A DNA stretch of 21,582 bases from CAYGWX01 sp964353855 [NCBI: uncultured bacterium] (GTDB lineage: Bacteria; Edwardsbacteria; CAYGWX01). The stretch spans positions 1 through 21,582 of the forward strand of contig CAYGWX010000039.1 of assembly GCA_964353855.1 (NCBI GenBank), given 5' to 3'. Below the pieces are notes generated by a model, which was given only the letters and a program-made list of their open reading frames with translations, was not told the DNA's origin and searched no databases. The position numbers and the translations under genes were made by a program. Numbering within the stretch: position 1 is the stretch's first letter; the number at the start of each line of letters is the position of its first letter. Positions 15,020 to 21,582 of this stretch are shown piece after piece.

Positions 15020-16559
15020 TTCGTTTCGTCACCAGGCGGACCCCGCAGCCGGTGATCGCCTCCAGGAGCCGCTTCTTGTCCTCGAAGGAGATCCGCTCCA
15101 GCACCGCGTCCTCGGGGCACTCCGCGGTCACGGTGATCCCGCCGGTTTCGTCCAGGGCGGCCGCCACCTGACCGACCTTCTGGGCGTGGGCCCGGTCCAA
15201 GGCGTCCGCGATGCGGAGCAGGGCGGTCAGCTTCTGGACCAGCAGGCGGTGTCCCGGACGGAGGGAGCGGTAGAGCGGGAAATCCAGGCCGGGCGCCGCC
15301 CGGCGGTGGTGGCGGGCGATGCTGGCGATGATCTTCAGCTCCTCCTCGGTCAGGCGGAAGAGATGGAGGGAGCTGATGATGTACTCGGAATGCTTGTGGT
15401 GCCCGCTCGAGGAGATGAACTTTCCGATGTCGTGGAGGTAGGCGGCCAGGATGAGATAGCTCAGGTCGTCGGGCTCCAGGGCGAGGAGGGTGCGCAGGCC
15501 GGCGAACAGGCTCCGGGCCAGGCGGGCCACCTGCTGGGCGTGTTCGAGGTCGGCGTTGTACTTGTGCAGCAGGGAGCGGGCCATGGAGACGAGCTGCCGG
15601 AGCTTGTCGGCCTGCTCGACCTCGGCGGGATGCTGCAGGCGGTGGGTGAGAACCGCCTCCTGCAGGGTGGTCTCGATGACGAACGCGCTGGGCTGCTGGA
15701 ACACGGCAAACAGGGTCTCGACGATCGCGGCCAGGCCCCCCAGCGTCTCCGCGACGTCGCCCGGGATGTGGTAGTCGTGGACCAACTCATCCGGGGGCTT
15801 GCCGATGCAGCGGCGGGCGAACTCCTGGGCATCGGCCCGGGAGAGGGTGTGTAGCCTCCCGGTGAGGCGCTCCCGGCCGAGCACCGGCGGGAGGCCGAAG
15901 GCCAGGCTTTCGCTGAGCAGGATGACCCCGTCCACACCGATCCTCGGCAGGGACCTCCGGAGCTGGGCCAGTTCGTTGGTGACGTAGTCCCGGAGGGCGA
16001 CCAGGCCGGATCCCACGCTGACCTCACCGAGCAGCTGGTTGATGCGCATCGTGCCCAGGGGGAGCCCGGTGGTCCGGACGATCGATCCCCGGCGCAGGAG
16101 GGAGAAGTCCGCGGTCCCGGCCCCCAGCTCCGCGACCAGCATGTTGCGCTCCCCGACGGGCAGGCGGCGTCGGAAATGGTGGTAGAGATAGGAGACGATG
16201 TAATAGACCACGTCGCCCGGAGTGAACACCTCGACCTCCAACCCGGTCTTGCGGCGGACGACATCCAAGAAGATCTCCCGGTTCTCGGCGTCCCGGACCG
16301 CGGTAGTGGCGAAGACCTGGGTCTCGGCGACATCGTACTCCCGGAGGAGGCGGGTGTAGCGCTCCAGGATCTCCAGGACCTGGCGGGTCGTCTCCGGTGC
16401 GATCAGGCCGGTGGCGAAGGTGTCGTTCCCGATCGGCAGGACGCTGCGCAGGGATTCCAGGGTCTTTACTTCCGCTCCCTGCTTCTCCCCGATGATCAGG
16501 CGGGCCGAGGAGGAGCCGATGTCGATCACGCCCACCCGCCGAATCGGAGCGGCCTTCAT
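15006..16559 (-). CDS. Degenerate Ppx/GppA-like protein with intact HD domain
   Basis: A 517-residue member of the Ppx/GppA family: an actin-like N-terminal fold and a C-terminal HD domain. The catalytic region is altered at every landmark when compared with the canonical copy at 17991-19619. Asp13-x-Gly-Ser-Ser-Ser replaces D-x-G-T-N-S. 'PGDVVYY' (114-120) replaces the GVEEAR glutamate motif, so both glutamates are missing (Asp116, Val117). 'AELGAGTAD' (143-151) replaces VDIGGGSTE. The GTSGT motif is replaced by 'LLSES' (214-218). The HD part keeps its ligands: His340, His376-Asp377, His387/388, His417/418 and Asp452. Exopolyphosphatase activity is doubtful; a sensor or regulatory role, or HD-based hydrolysis, is plausible. 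The ATG overlaps the stop of the CYTH gene (ATGA). Confidence 0.85.
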   Translation of the reverse strand: MKAAPIRRVGVIDIGSSSARLIIGEKQGAEVKTLESLRSVLPIGNDTFATGLIAPETTRQVLEILERYTRLLREYDVAETQVFATTAVRDAENREIFLDVVRRKTGLEVEVFTPGDVVYYIVSYLYHHFRRRLPVGERNMLVAELGAGTADFSLLRRGSIVRTTGLPLGTMRINQLLGEVSVGSGLVALRDYVTNELAQLRRSLPRIGVDGVILLSESLAFGLPPVLGRERLTGRLHTLSRADAQEFARRCIGKPPDELVHDYHIPGDVAETLGGLAAIVETLFAVFQQPSAFVIETTLQEAVLTHRLQHPAEVEQADKLRQLVSMARSLLHKYNADLEHAQQVARLARSLFAGLRTLLALEPDDLSYLILAAYLHDIGKFISSSGHHKHSEYIISSLHLFRLTEEELKIIASIARHHRRAAPGLDFPLYRSLRPGHRLLVQKLTALLRIADALDRAHAQKVGQVAAALDETGGITVTAECPEDAVLERISFEDKKRLLEAITGCGVRLVTKRNGGS

Positions 16560-17086
16560 CCCTGAACCTCGGGATAGTGCGCGATCAGCTCGGAGAAGCC
16601 CCAGGGCCGGCATTGCTCCGGGGAGAACCCGAGGAGCTTTGCCACAGCGTGGACGTCCTCCACGCTGGGGGCTTCGATCTCGAGCAGGGGCGGGATGCGG
16701 GCGAACTCCCCCTGGTGGCAATCGATGGCCAGGGAGGCCCGGTCCAGACGGTACGCGGTGCGGTGTTTTAGGATGCGAAGCCGGGCCCGGAGCCCGAGGG
16801 CTTCCAGGATCCGGCGGGCCTGGGAGTAGTCCGAGACCGTAACTTCCCACTCCTCGCGGACCTTGGCGCCGGGGTCGGCGACGTAATCCTTGTAAGTGAG
16901 CCAGCAGTGGGTCCCGGACCGGCGAAGCCGGAGGAGGTTGCGGGCCCGTTCCAGGGAGCCGTCCGGGAAATCGAAGAACAGGGCCTCGAGGTCGGCATCC
17001 GAGGTCTTCTCGGCCCCGAGCTCTTCCAGGCGGCGGACCAGGGCCCGGGGATCAACCTCCAGGATTTTGACCTCGATCTCCTTCAT
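16556..17086 (-). CDS. CYTH-domain triphosphate tunnel metalloenzyme
   Basis: A 176-residue single-domain CYTH protein, a beta-tunnel fold that binds triphosphate groups with metal ions. The signature ExExK is at Glu3-x-Glu5-x-Lys7. Further tunnel residues appear in order: Arg53/Arg55 ('LLRLRR'), Lys66 ('TYKDY'), Glu79/Glu81 ('EEWEV'), Arg109, Asp122, and Glu136/Glu138 ('LLEIEA'). Members include inorganic triphosphatases, class IV adenylate cyclases (CyaB) and thiamine triphosphatases; the archaeal-type CyaB group is similar in length. The position between ppk2 and the Ppx-like gene favours tripolyphosphatase or short-chain polyphosphate cleavage. The gap to ppk2 is 57 bases, and the stop overlaps the next start by 4 bases. 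The exact reaction cannot be chosen from sequence. Confidence 0.9.
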   Translation of the reverse strand: MKEIEVKILEVDPRALVRRLEELGAEKTSDADLEALFFDFPDGSLERARNLLRLRRSGTHCWLTYKDYVADPGAKVREEWEVTVSDYSQARRILEALGLRARLRILKHRTAYRLDRASLAIDCHQGEFARIPPLLEIEAPSVEDVHAVAKLLGFSPEQCRPWGFSELIAHYPEVQG

Positions 17087-17143
17087 GGGGCCGTTTGGTC
17101 CTTCAGGAAAGTTCGTCCTTCAGGCTGCCTGAAAACTCCCGCA

Positions 17144-17962
17144 TCATTTGACCATGATTTTCTTGGGATCGAAGCCGGGTTTGGGGAACTTCATGTCGAA
17201 AGATTCCAAGGTCTCGATGATGACCTGGGACACGGCCAGGTTGCGGAACCACTTCTTGTTGGCCGGGATGATGTACCAGGGGGCCCGCTCCGTGCTGCAC
17301 TCCGTCACGACGTCCTCGTAGGCCTTCATGTAATCCTTCCAGAAGTCCCGCTCCTTGAGGTCCTGGGGGCTCATCTTCCAGTTCTTGGTGGGGTCCGCCA
17401 GGCGCTCCTGCAGCCGCTTCCTCTGCTCGTCCTTGCTGATATACAGGAAGAACTTGAGGATCTTCACGTTGTTCTCGGAAAGGCTCTGCTCGAAGTGGTT
17501 GATCTGCTTGTAGCGCTCGGACCAAACCTCCTTGGGAACCAGGTTGTGGACCCGGACGACCAAGACCTCCTCGTAGTGCGAGCGGTTGAAGATTCCGACC
17601 TCCCCTCTCCGGGGCACCGCCTTGTAAATCCGCCAGAGGTAGTCGTGGTCCAGCTCCTCGGCGCTGGGTGCCTTGAAGCAGGTCACCGTGCACCCCTGGG
17701 GATTGATCCCGTTCATCACGTGACGGACGGTCCCGTCCTTACCGCAGGCATCCATGCCCTGGAGCACGATCAGGAGCGCACGCCTGTTCTCGGCGTACAG
17801 CAAGGTATGCAGGTCCGCCAGCTTCAGCCGGTTCCGCTCCAGGATCTCGAGGGCCTTGTCCTTGCCCTTGAACCCCAGGGTGCCCTCGGGGTCGATCTCC
17901 GAGAGCCTGACCTTTTTGCCCGGCTTGACGATCAATTCCTTCCGCAGGTTTTTGAGCTTCAT
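17144..17962 (-). CDS. ppk2: Polyphosphate:nucleotide phosphotransferase, PPK2 family (class III-like)
   Basis: A 272-residue P-loop kinase that moves phosphate from polyphosphate to nucleoside mono- or diphosphates. Walker A is at 69-78 (GMDACGKDGT). The second motif is 'IFNRSHYEEVLVVRVHN' (124-140), where Asn126-Arg127-Ser128 stands in the Walker B position; this NRS form, followed by 'LVPKEVW', points to the class III branch, which can phosphorylate both AMP and ADP. The lid helices ('RLQERLADPTKNWKMS') are complete. Length is normal. The ATG has a G-rich ribosome binding site, and the ppx stop lies 28 bases upstream. With PPK1 in the same operon, the cell can both store and spend polyphosphate. 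Class assignment is from motif memory and less certain than the family. Confidence 0.94.
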   Translation of the reverse strand: MKLKNLRKELIVKPGKKVRLSEIDPEGTLGFKGKDKALEILERNRLKLADLHTLLYAENRRALLIVLQGMDACGKDGTVRHVMNGINPQGCTVTCFKAPSAEELDHDYLWRIYKAVPRRGEVGIFNRSHYEEVLVVRVHNLVPKEVWSERYKQINHFEQSLSENNVKILKFFLYISKDEQRKRLQERLADPTKNWKMSPQDLKERDFWKDYMKAYEDVVTECSTERAPWYIIPANKKWFRNLAVSQVIIETLESFDMKFPKPGFDPKKIMVK

Positions 17963-17990
17963 GGCTTTCCCCCCAGGAGAGGTGAACGGT

Positions 17991-19619
17991 TCAGGCTACA
18001 GCCTTCAGGACTACGGTCCGTCCGAAGAGTTCTTCCAGCAGGGCTTTTTTCCGCTGCGCACCCCAGATATCAAGGGTCAGGTCGGCGCCGGGGGCCGGGC
18101 GCAGGGCGAGTTTCACCCGCAGGGGGGTGATCCGGCAGACGACATCCCGCACCGCCTTGGTGTGGGAGCGGTCCAGGCCGTCGGCGATGCGCAGCAGGCC
18201 CGCCAGGGTTCGGACGACTTTCTGTCCATGCGCGTCGAGCCGCTGGAAGGTCTCATGCTTGGGCTTGGGATGGCTCTTACGGTGGTACCGGGCCAGGTTG
18301 GCGATGATCTCCTTCTCATCCTCGGTGAACCCGAGCAGCTCGGCGTTGCGGATCAGGTAATAGGAATGCATATGGTGCTGGGCGTGGGAGATGTGGAACC
18401 CGACGTCGTGCAGCAGGGCTGCAGTCTCGAGGAAATCCCGCTCGGCCTCCCCGAGTCCGTGCAGGCTGCGGGTCTGGTCGAACAGCCGCAGGGCCAGGAG
18501 GGCGGTGTGCTGGGCATGGGTCTCGTCGCTGCTGAACCGCTGGGCCAGCGAGAGCACGTTCTTGTGGCGCAGATCCTCGAAGACCCATTTCCGTTTGTAA
18601 CGCTGGTGGATGGTATCGATGACCAGGCCCTCCCGCAGGGCGTATTCCGAGACGGTCATCCGCCTCAGGTCGAGTTCCTTGAAGAGCTGCTCGAGGATCA
18701 GGACGCCGGCGGTGATGATATCGGTCCGGTCCGGGTCGAGCCCCTTGATCTTGGCCCGCTGGCGGGGCGTCCGGGCCTGGAGGACCCGTTTCACCACCCG
18801 GGCCAACTCGTTCCGGGTGAACCGGAAGTTGTTCAACCCGCCGTTCCGGTCCTCCCCCCGGAGGACCCGGACCATCTGGGCAATGTTTTCGACCGTCCCC
18901 GAGGTCCCCACCACGAGATCCCAGTCCTGACGCTTCAACTCCCGGATCACGGGGTTCAACATGCCGCGGATGTAACGGCGGCATTCCTCGACCGCGCGCG
19001 GCCGGATCTTCGGGGAAGGGAAGAACCGCTCGGTGAGCCGGATCGCTCCCAGCTTCAAGCTGTTATCGAAGTGAATGGCGTCCTTCTGGCCCAGCAAAAA
19101 CTCGGTGCTGCCCCCGCCGATATCGACCAGGAGAATCCGCTTCCCGAACACCGAGAGGGCCTTCAGGATTCCCTGGTAGATGAGCCGGGCTTCCTCGACC
19201 CCGGAGATGATCTCGATGGCGACCCCGACCTCCCGCTTCGCCCGGGCCCGGAATTCCTCCCGGTTGCCCGCCTCGCGGACAGCGCTGGTGCCCACGGCCC
19301 GCAGGAGCGCACCCCGGGCAACGGCCAGGGCTTTAAACTGTTTGAGGGCCGTCAGGCCGCGCGCCATCGCCCGCCGGGAGATGCGCTTCATGTCCGAGGA
19401 GCCGCTCCCCAGACGCACGATCTCCTTCTCGCGGTCCAGGACCTTGAACTCCTGCCCGGCGTGGTCCACCTCCACGACGACGAGGTGGAAGGAGTTGGTG
19501 CCGACGTCGATCGCGGCGAGCCGGTCAGGCTTTTTTTCATCGGGCGAGAGGATCCCCATCTTCAGAGCGGCAGGAATTGGGAGACTCCAAGAGCCGGGCC
19601 ATGGGCCTCCTTTTTTCAT
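17991..19619 (-). CDS. ppx: Canonical exopolyphosphatase / pppGpp phosphatase (Ppx/GppA)
   Basis: A 542-residue protein (522 from the internal ATG). It removes terminal phosphates from polyphosphate and, in some relatives, converts pppGpp to ppGpp. All family motifs are intact: Asp38-V-G-T-N-S, 'TSAVREAGN' (110-118), 'ISGVEEARL' with Glu142/Glu143, Asp166-I-G-G-G-S-T, and 'GTSGT' (238-242). The C-terminal HD domain keeps His368, His404-Asp405, His415/416, His446 and Asp480. The start is open: ATG at 19619 overlaps the sixA stop (ATGA), which fits coupling; ATG at 19559 removes 20 non-family residues but has no ribosome binding site. Whether it acts on polyphosphate or pppGpp cannot be told, but the context favours polyphosphate. 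Confidence 0.94.
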   Translation of the reverse strand: MKKGGPWPGSWSLPIPAALKMGILSPDEKKPDRLAAIDVGTNSFHLVVVEVDHAGQEFKVLDREKEIVRLGSGSSDMKRISRRAMARGLTALKQFKALAVARGALLRAVGTSAVREAGNREEFRARAKREVGVAIEIISGVEEARLIYQGILKALSVFGKRILLVDIGGGSTEFLLGQKDAIHFDNSLKLGAIRLTERFFPSPKIRPRAVEECRRYIRGMLNPVIRELKRQDWDLVVGTSGTVENIAQMVRVLRGEDRNGGLNNFRFTRNELARVVKRVLQARTPRQRAKIKGLDPDRTDIITAGVLILEQLFKELDLRRMTVSEYALREGLVIDTIHQRYKRKWVFEDLRHKNVLSLAQRFSSDETHAQHTALLALRLFDQTRSLHGLGEAERDFLETAALLHDVGFHISHAQHHMHSYYLIRNAELLGFTEDEKEIIANLARYHRKSHPKPKHETFQRLDAHGQKVVRTLAGLLRIADGLDRSHTKAVRDVVCRITPLRVKLALRPAPGADLTLDIWGAQRKKALLEELFGRTVVLKAVA

Positions 19620-20119
19620 CCCTTCCTGCCCACCGCGCGCAACTGACCGGGGGTGAGCAGGGCCTGGAGGACCCCCGGCTCTTTGGGGGGTAACTCATTG
19701 ACCAGGATGCTGCAGAAGCCGCCCTTTTTCAGCGCGACCGCCGACCCCTTGGCACCGATCAGGGCGGAGGCGAAAAGGCTCAGATCGGGCTCATGGCCGA
19801 CGACCATCAGGCGTTCGGCGCCTTTGTAATGGGCCAGGGCCTGGAGCAGGACCTTAAGTGGGGTCCCCGACCTCAGGGGCTCGAAGACCTCTACCTTTTC
19901 CTTCTCGTCCAAGGCCTGGGCTACGATCAGGGCCGTTTCATGGGCCCGCTTCAGAGGACTGGTCAGGATGGAATCCACCTTCCCGACGATCTCCGCGATC
20001 CCCTTCGCGGCCTTGGCCATCTTCTCCCGGCCCTCTTCGGTCAAGGGCCTTTCCTCTTCGCTGTATCCCGGGGTGCCCCCCGGGACAGCGATTCCGTGGC
20101 GTAGGATGTATATTTCCAA
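19616..20119 (-). CDS. sixA: SixA-type phosphohistidine phosphatase
   Basis: A 167-residue histidine-phosphatase-superfamily protein. The phosphate-accepting motif is Arg7-His8-Gly9, followed by 'SPLKRAHETA' (54-63) and 'VVGHEPDLS' (107-115), which gives the second catalytic histidine His109. SixA of E. coli dephosphorylates phosphohistidine on signalling or phosphotransfer proteins. Relatives next to ppx, ppk or CHAD genes occur in many genomes, but their substrate is not settled. The start is TTG at 20119, with GGGGG four bases upstream; no ATG gives the conserved start. It is the first gene of the polyphosphate operon, and its TGA overlaps the ppx ATG. Confidence 0.92.
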   Translation of the reverse strand: MEIYILRHGIAVPGGTPGYSEEERPLTEEGREKMAKAAKGIAEIVGKVDSILTSPLKRAHETALIVAQALDEKEKVEVFEPLRSGTPLKVLLQALAHYKGAERLMVVGHEPDLSLFASALIGAKGSAVALKKGGFCSILVNELPPKEPGVLQALLTPGQLRAVGRKG

Positions 20120-20186
20120 AAGACCCCCGCTGGTTAGTAACTAAACGCTGCCTGAGTTCTTACGCCGCCAAAATCCGTTGGAAACC

Positions 20187-20214
20187 AAAAGCGAGGCAAC
20201 CTTTGTTCCCTCGC
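20187..20214 (-). terminator. Terminator-like hairpin between phoU and sixA
   Basis: On the - strand: GCGAGG (20214-20209), an inner AAC/GTT stem after a G-G mismatch, a 4-base loop, and CCTCGC (20196-20191), followed by TTTT. It may end the pst-phoU transcript. Because it lies downstream of the promoter at 20236-20265, it could also act as a leader attenuator for the sixA operon. Confidence 0.6.
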
Positions 20215-20235
20215 CCTTCCCTTTAAAGGACAGCT

Positions 20236-20265
20236 ATTTTACCACAAATAAGGTTCTTAAGTCTA
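20236..20265 (-). promoter_or_regulatory. Candidate promoter of the sixA-to-CHAD operon
   Basis: On the - strand: TAGACT (20265-20260), an 18-base spacer ending in TTGTGG, and TAAAAT (20241-20236). The -10 region shares 14 of 15 bases with the element at the left edge of the window. Predicted transcription starts about 15 bases before the hairpin at 20214. The -35 match is only fair. Confidence 0.5.
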
Positions 20266-20324
20266 TATATACCGTCCTGAGTACTTTGGGGTCCTGGCCT
20301 ACTGTCCGTGTTAGTCCAAGCAGG

Positions 20325-20996
20325 TCAGGTGATCTCCCCCTCCTCGGCGTGGTGCTTGATGACCCGGGCCTCGGAGATGTAGATGGTCTCCTCGCAGATG
20401 TTGGTGGAGAGGTCGGCCACCCGCTCCAAGTTGCGGGCAATCAGAATATGGGACATCGCCCGGCTGATGACCTTGGAATCTTGGGCCATGGCCCCGAGGA
20501 GCTCGTCCAAAATCCGTTTCTTGAATCCGTCCACCCGGTCGTCCTGGTTACAGACGTCCCTGGCCTTGCCCGCGTCCCGGGAGACGAAAGCGTCCAGGCT
20601 TTCCTTCATCATCCTGGTGGAGAACTCGGCCATCTGGAACAGGTCCCGGTTAAAGGGCAGGGGCGGCTCCTGGGCCAGGTCCCGGGCGCACTCCGCGATG
20701 TTCACGGCATGGTCTCCCATCCGCTCCAGGTCGTTGTTGATCTTGATCGCGCCCACGATGAAGCGCAGGTCCACGGCCATCGGCTGGCGCAGGGCGAGGA
20801 GGGAGACGCAGAGGTCGTCTAGGGCGATCTCCAGCGCATCCACTTTTTTGTCGTCGGCATAGACCTCCTTCACGAGGGCCGCGTTTCGCGTCTGAAGAAT
20901 CTTCACGGCCTTGAAGACGGTTTGCTCCACGAGCCCGGACATCTCTAACAGTTTGGTCCGAAGACGTTGCAATTCCTGATCGAAATGGCGCTCCAT
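20325..20996 (-). CDS. phoU: Phosphate-specific transport accessory protein PhoU
   Basis: A 223-residue all-helical cytoplasmic protein made of two repeated three-helix bundles. Each repeat has its metal-binding signature: 'NNDLERMGDHAVNIAE' (87-102) in the first, and 'ARNLERVADLSTNI' (187-200) in the second. PhoU links the PstSCAB transporter to the PhoR/PhoB system and holds back phosphate uptake and the Pho response when phosphate is plentiful; its loss commonly causes polyphosphate build-up. The ATG follows AAGGA by seven bases. pstB ends 25 bases upstream, so the two form the tail of a pst operon. A polyphosphate gene set directly downstream fits this role. Confidence 0.95.
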   Translation of the reverse strand: MERHFDQELQRLRTKLLEMSGLVEQTVFKAVKILQTRNAALVKEVYADDKKVDALEIALDDLCVSLLALRQPMAVDLRFIVGAIKINNDLERMGDHAVNIAECARDLAQEPPLPFNRDLFQMAEFSTRMMKESLDAFVSRDAGKARDVCNQDDRVDGFKKRILDELLGAMAQDSKVISRAMSHILIARNLERVADLSTNICEETIYISEARVIKHHAEEGEIT

Positions 20997-21021
20997 GATT
21001 ATTCCTTTTTGGGGATGGCGA

Positions 21022-21582
21022 TCACCCGAACCGACCCGTGATGTAATCCTCGGTCCGCTTGTCCCGGGGCTTGGTGAACAGGTCGTGGGTCACCCCGAAC
21101 TCCACCAAGTCTCCGAGGAGAAAGAACCCGGTGTAGTCCGAAACCCTCGCGGCCTGCTGCATGTTGTGGGTCACGATCACGATGGTATACTTCTTTTTGA
21201 GCTCGAAGATCAGCTCCTCAATCTTGGCCGTGGAAATGGGGTCCAGGGCCGAGGCCGGCTCGTCCATCAGGATGACCTCGGGCTCGATGGCCAGGGCCCG
21301 GGCGATGCACAGCCGCTGCTGCTGACCCCCGGAGAAGGACAGGGCGTTGCGGTCCAAGTGGTCCTTGACCTCCTCCCAAATCGCGGCCCGTTTCAAACTC
21401 CGCTCCACGATCTCGGCGATTTTTCCCCGCTCCCGCATCCCGTTCACCCGCAGGCCGTAGGCCACGTTCTCGAACACGGACTTGGGGAAGGGATTGGACT
21501 TCTGGAAGATCATCCCGATCATACGCCGGAGGTCCACCACGTCCATGTCCGGGGCGTAGATGTCCCTGCCGTCCAGGAGGAT
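21022..21582 (-). CDS. pstB: Phosphate ABC transporter ATP-binding protein PstB (5' part missing)
   Basis: The last 186 codons of PstB; the start lies beyond the right edge, so the Walker A motif is not visible. The frame is open to the edge: residues before the internal Met read '[12 protein letters not shown]', as in full-length PstB, so the Met at 21546 is not the start. Seen here are the Q-loop ('[18 protein letters not shown]'), the ABC signature '[11 protein letters not shown]' (about 81-91 of this fragment), Walker B '[13 protein letters not shown]', and the H-loop His ('[14 protein letters not shown]'). These features and the phoU neighbour make the assignment firm. It powers high-affinity phosphate import through PstCA. 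pstSCA are probably just outside the window. Confidence 0.96.
   Translation of the reverse strand: MLLDGRDIYAPDMDVVDLRRMIGMIFQKSNPFPKSVFENVAYGLRVNGMRERGKIAEIVERSLKRAAIWEEVKDHLDRNALSFSGGQQQRLCIARALAIEPEVILMDEPASALDPISTAKIEELIFELKKKYTIVIVTHNMQQAARVSDYTGFFLLGDLVEFGVTHDLFTKPRDKRTEDYITGRFG

Noticed and set aside
12722-15055. 777-codon open frame on the + strand
   Set aside because: It is antisense to ppk1 and CHAD, with Gly/Asp/Glu/Leu-rich composition typical of the mirror frame of G+C-rich genes; no domain is recognisable.
19537-19602. 21-codon - strand frame after a strong AAGGAGG at the sixA/ppx junction
   Set aside because: The spacing to its ATG is only three bases, it lies inside the ppx frame, and nothing supports translation; it could be a leader peptide but this is too weak.
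17754-19646. 630-codon open frame on the + strand
   Set aside because: It is antisense to the canonical ppx gene, whose intact motifs show the - strand is the coding one.
20302-20320. Possible Pho box near the end of phoU (CTGTCCG, four bases, AGTCCAA)
   Set aside because: The second half matches CTGTCAT poorly and the site is not placed well relative to the proposed promoter.

Overview
This window looks like a G+C-rich bacterial chromosome fragment, probably from an uncultured candidate lineage near the FCB/WOR-3/TA06-type phyla. That placement is inferred: the first gene encodes a very large secreted protein ending in a Por/FlgD-like C-terminal sorting domain, and the gaps carry short-period tandem repeats. 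All proteins otherwise belong to broad bacterial families, so no species can be named. Two genes lie on the + strand (92-4656); everything from 5026 to the right edge is on the - strand.

Layout, left to right. (1) 92-3829 is the secreted multi-domain surface protein, closed by an intrinsic terminator. (2) 3967-4656 is an orphan hypothetical gene resembling a phage-associated family. (3) 4657-5025 is a repeat- and hairpin-rich gap. (4) 8749 down to 5026 is a three-gene - strand operon with a good promoter: MFS exporter, secreted DUF1028+TPR protein, and a DacB-type penicillin-binding lipoprotein. (5) 8750-9159 is a second repeat-rich gap. (6) 10572-9160 is a stand-alone TPR protein with an apparently leaderless promoter. 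(7) 11751-10724 is a lower-G+C XRE regulator plus ImmA/IrrE metalloprotease pair, with a consensus promoter covered by a perfect inverted repeat.

(8) 21582 down to 11938 is the highlight: a phosphate/polyphosphate island. pstB (cut by the window edge) and phoU come first. After a short spacer with a promoter and a terminator-like hairpin come seven tightly packed genes: sixA, a canonical ppx/gppA, a class III-like ppk2, a CYTH triphosphate-tunnel protein, a second Ppx-like protein that has lost its catalytic motifs but keeps its HD domain, ppk1, and a CHAD protein. Several junctions overlap by 4 to 20 bases, so the genes are probably co-translated. Together they cover phosphate-uptake control, polyphosphate synthesis (PPK1), use for nucleotide phosphorylation (PPK2), hydrolysis (Ppx), short-chain or triphosphate cleavage (CYTH) and polyphosphate binding (CHAD). 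The degenerate Ppx-like protein is the strongest candidate for a new regulatory part.

No rRNA, tRNA, CRISPR array, transposase or integrase was seen. Function calls rest on motifs read by eye; no database search was possible.
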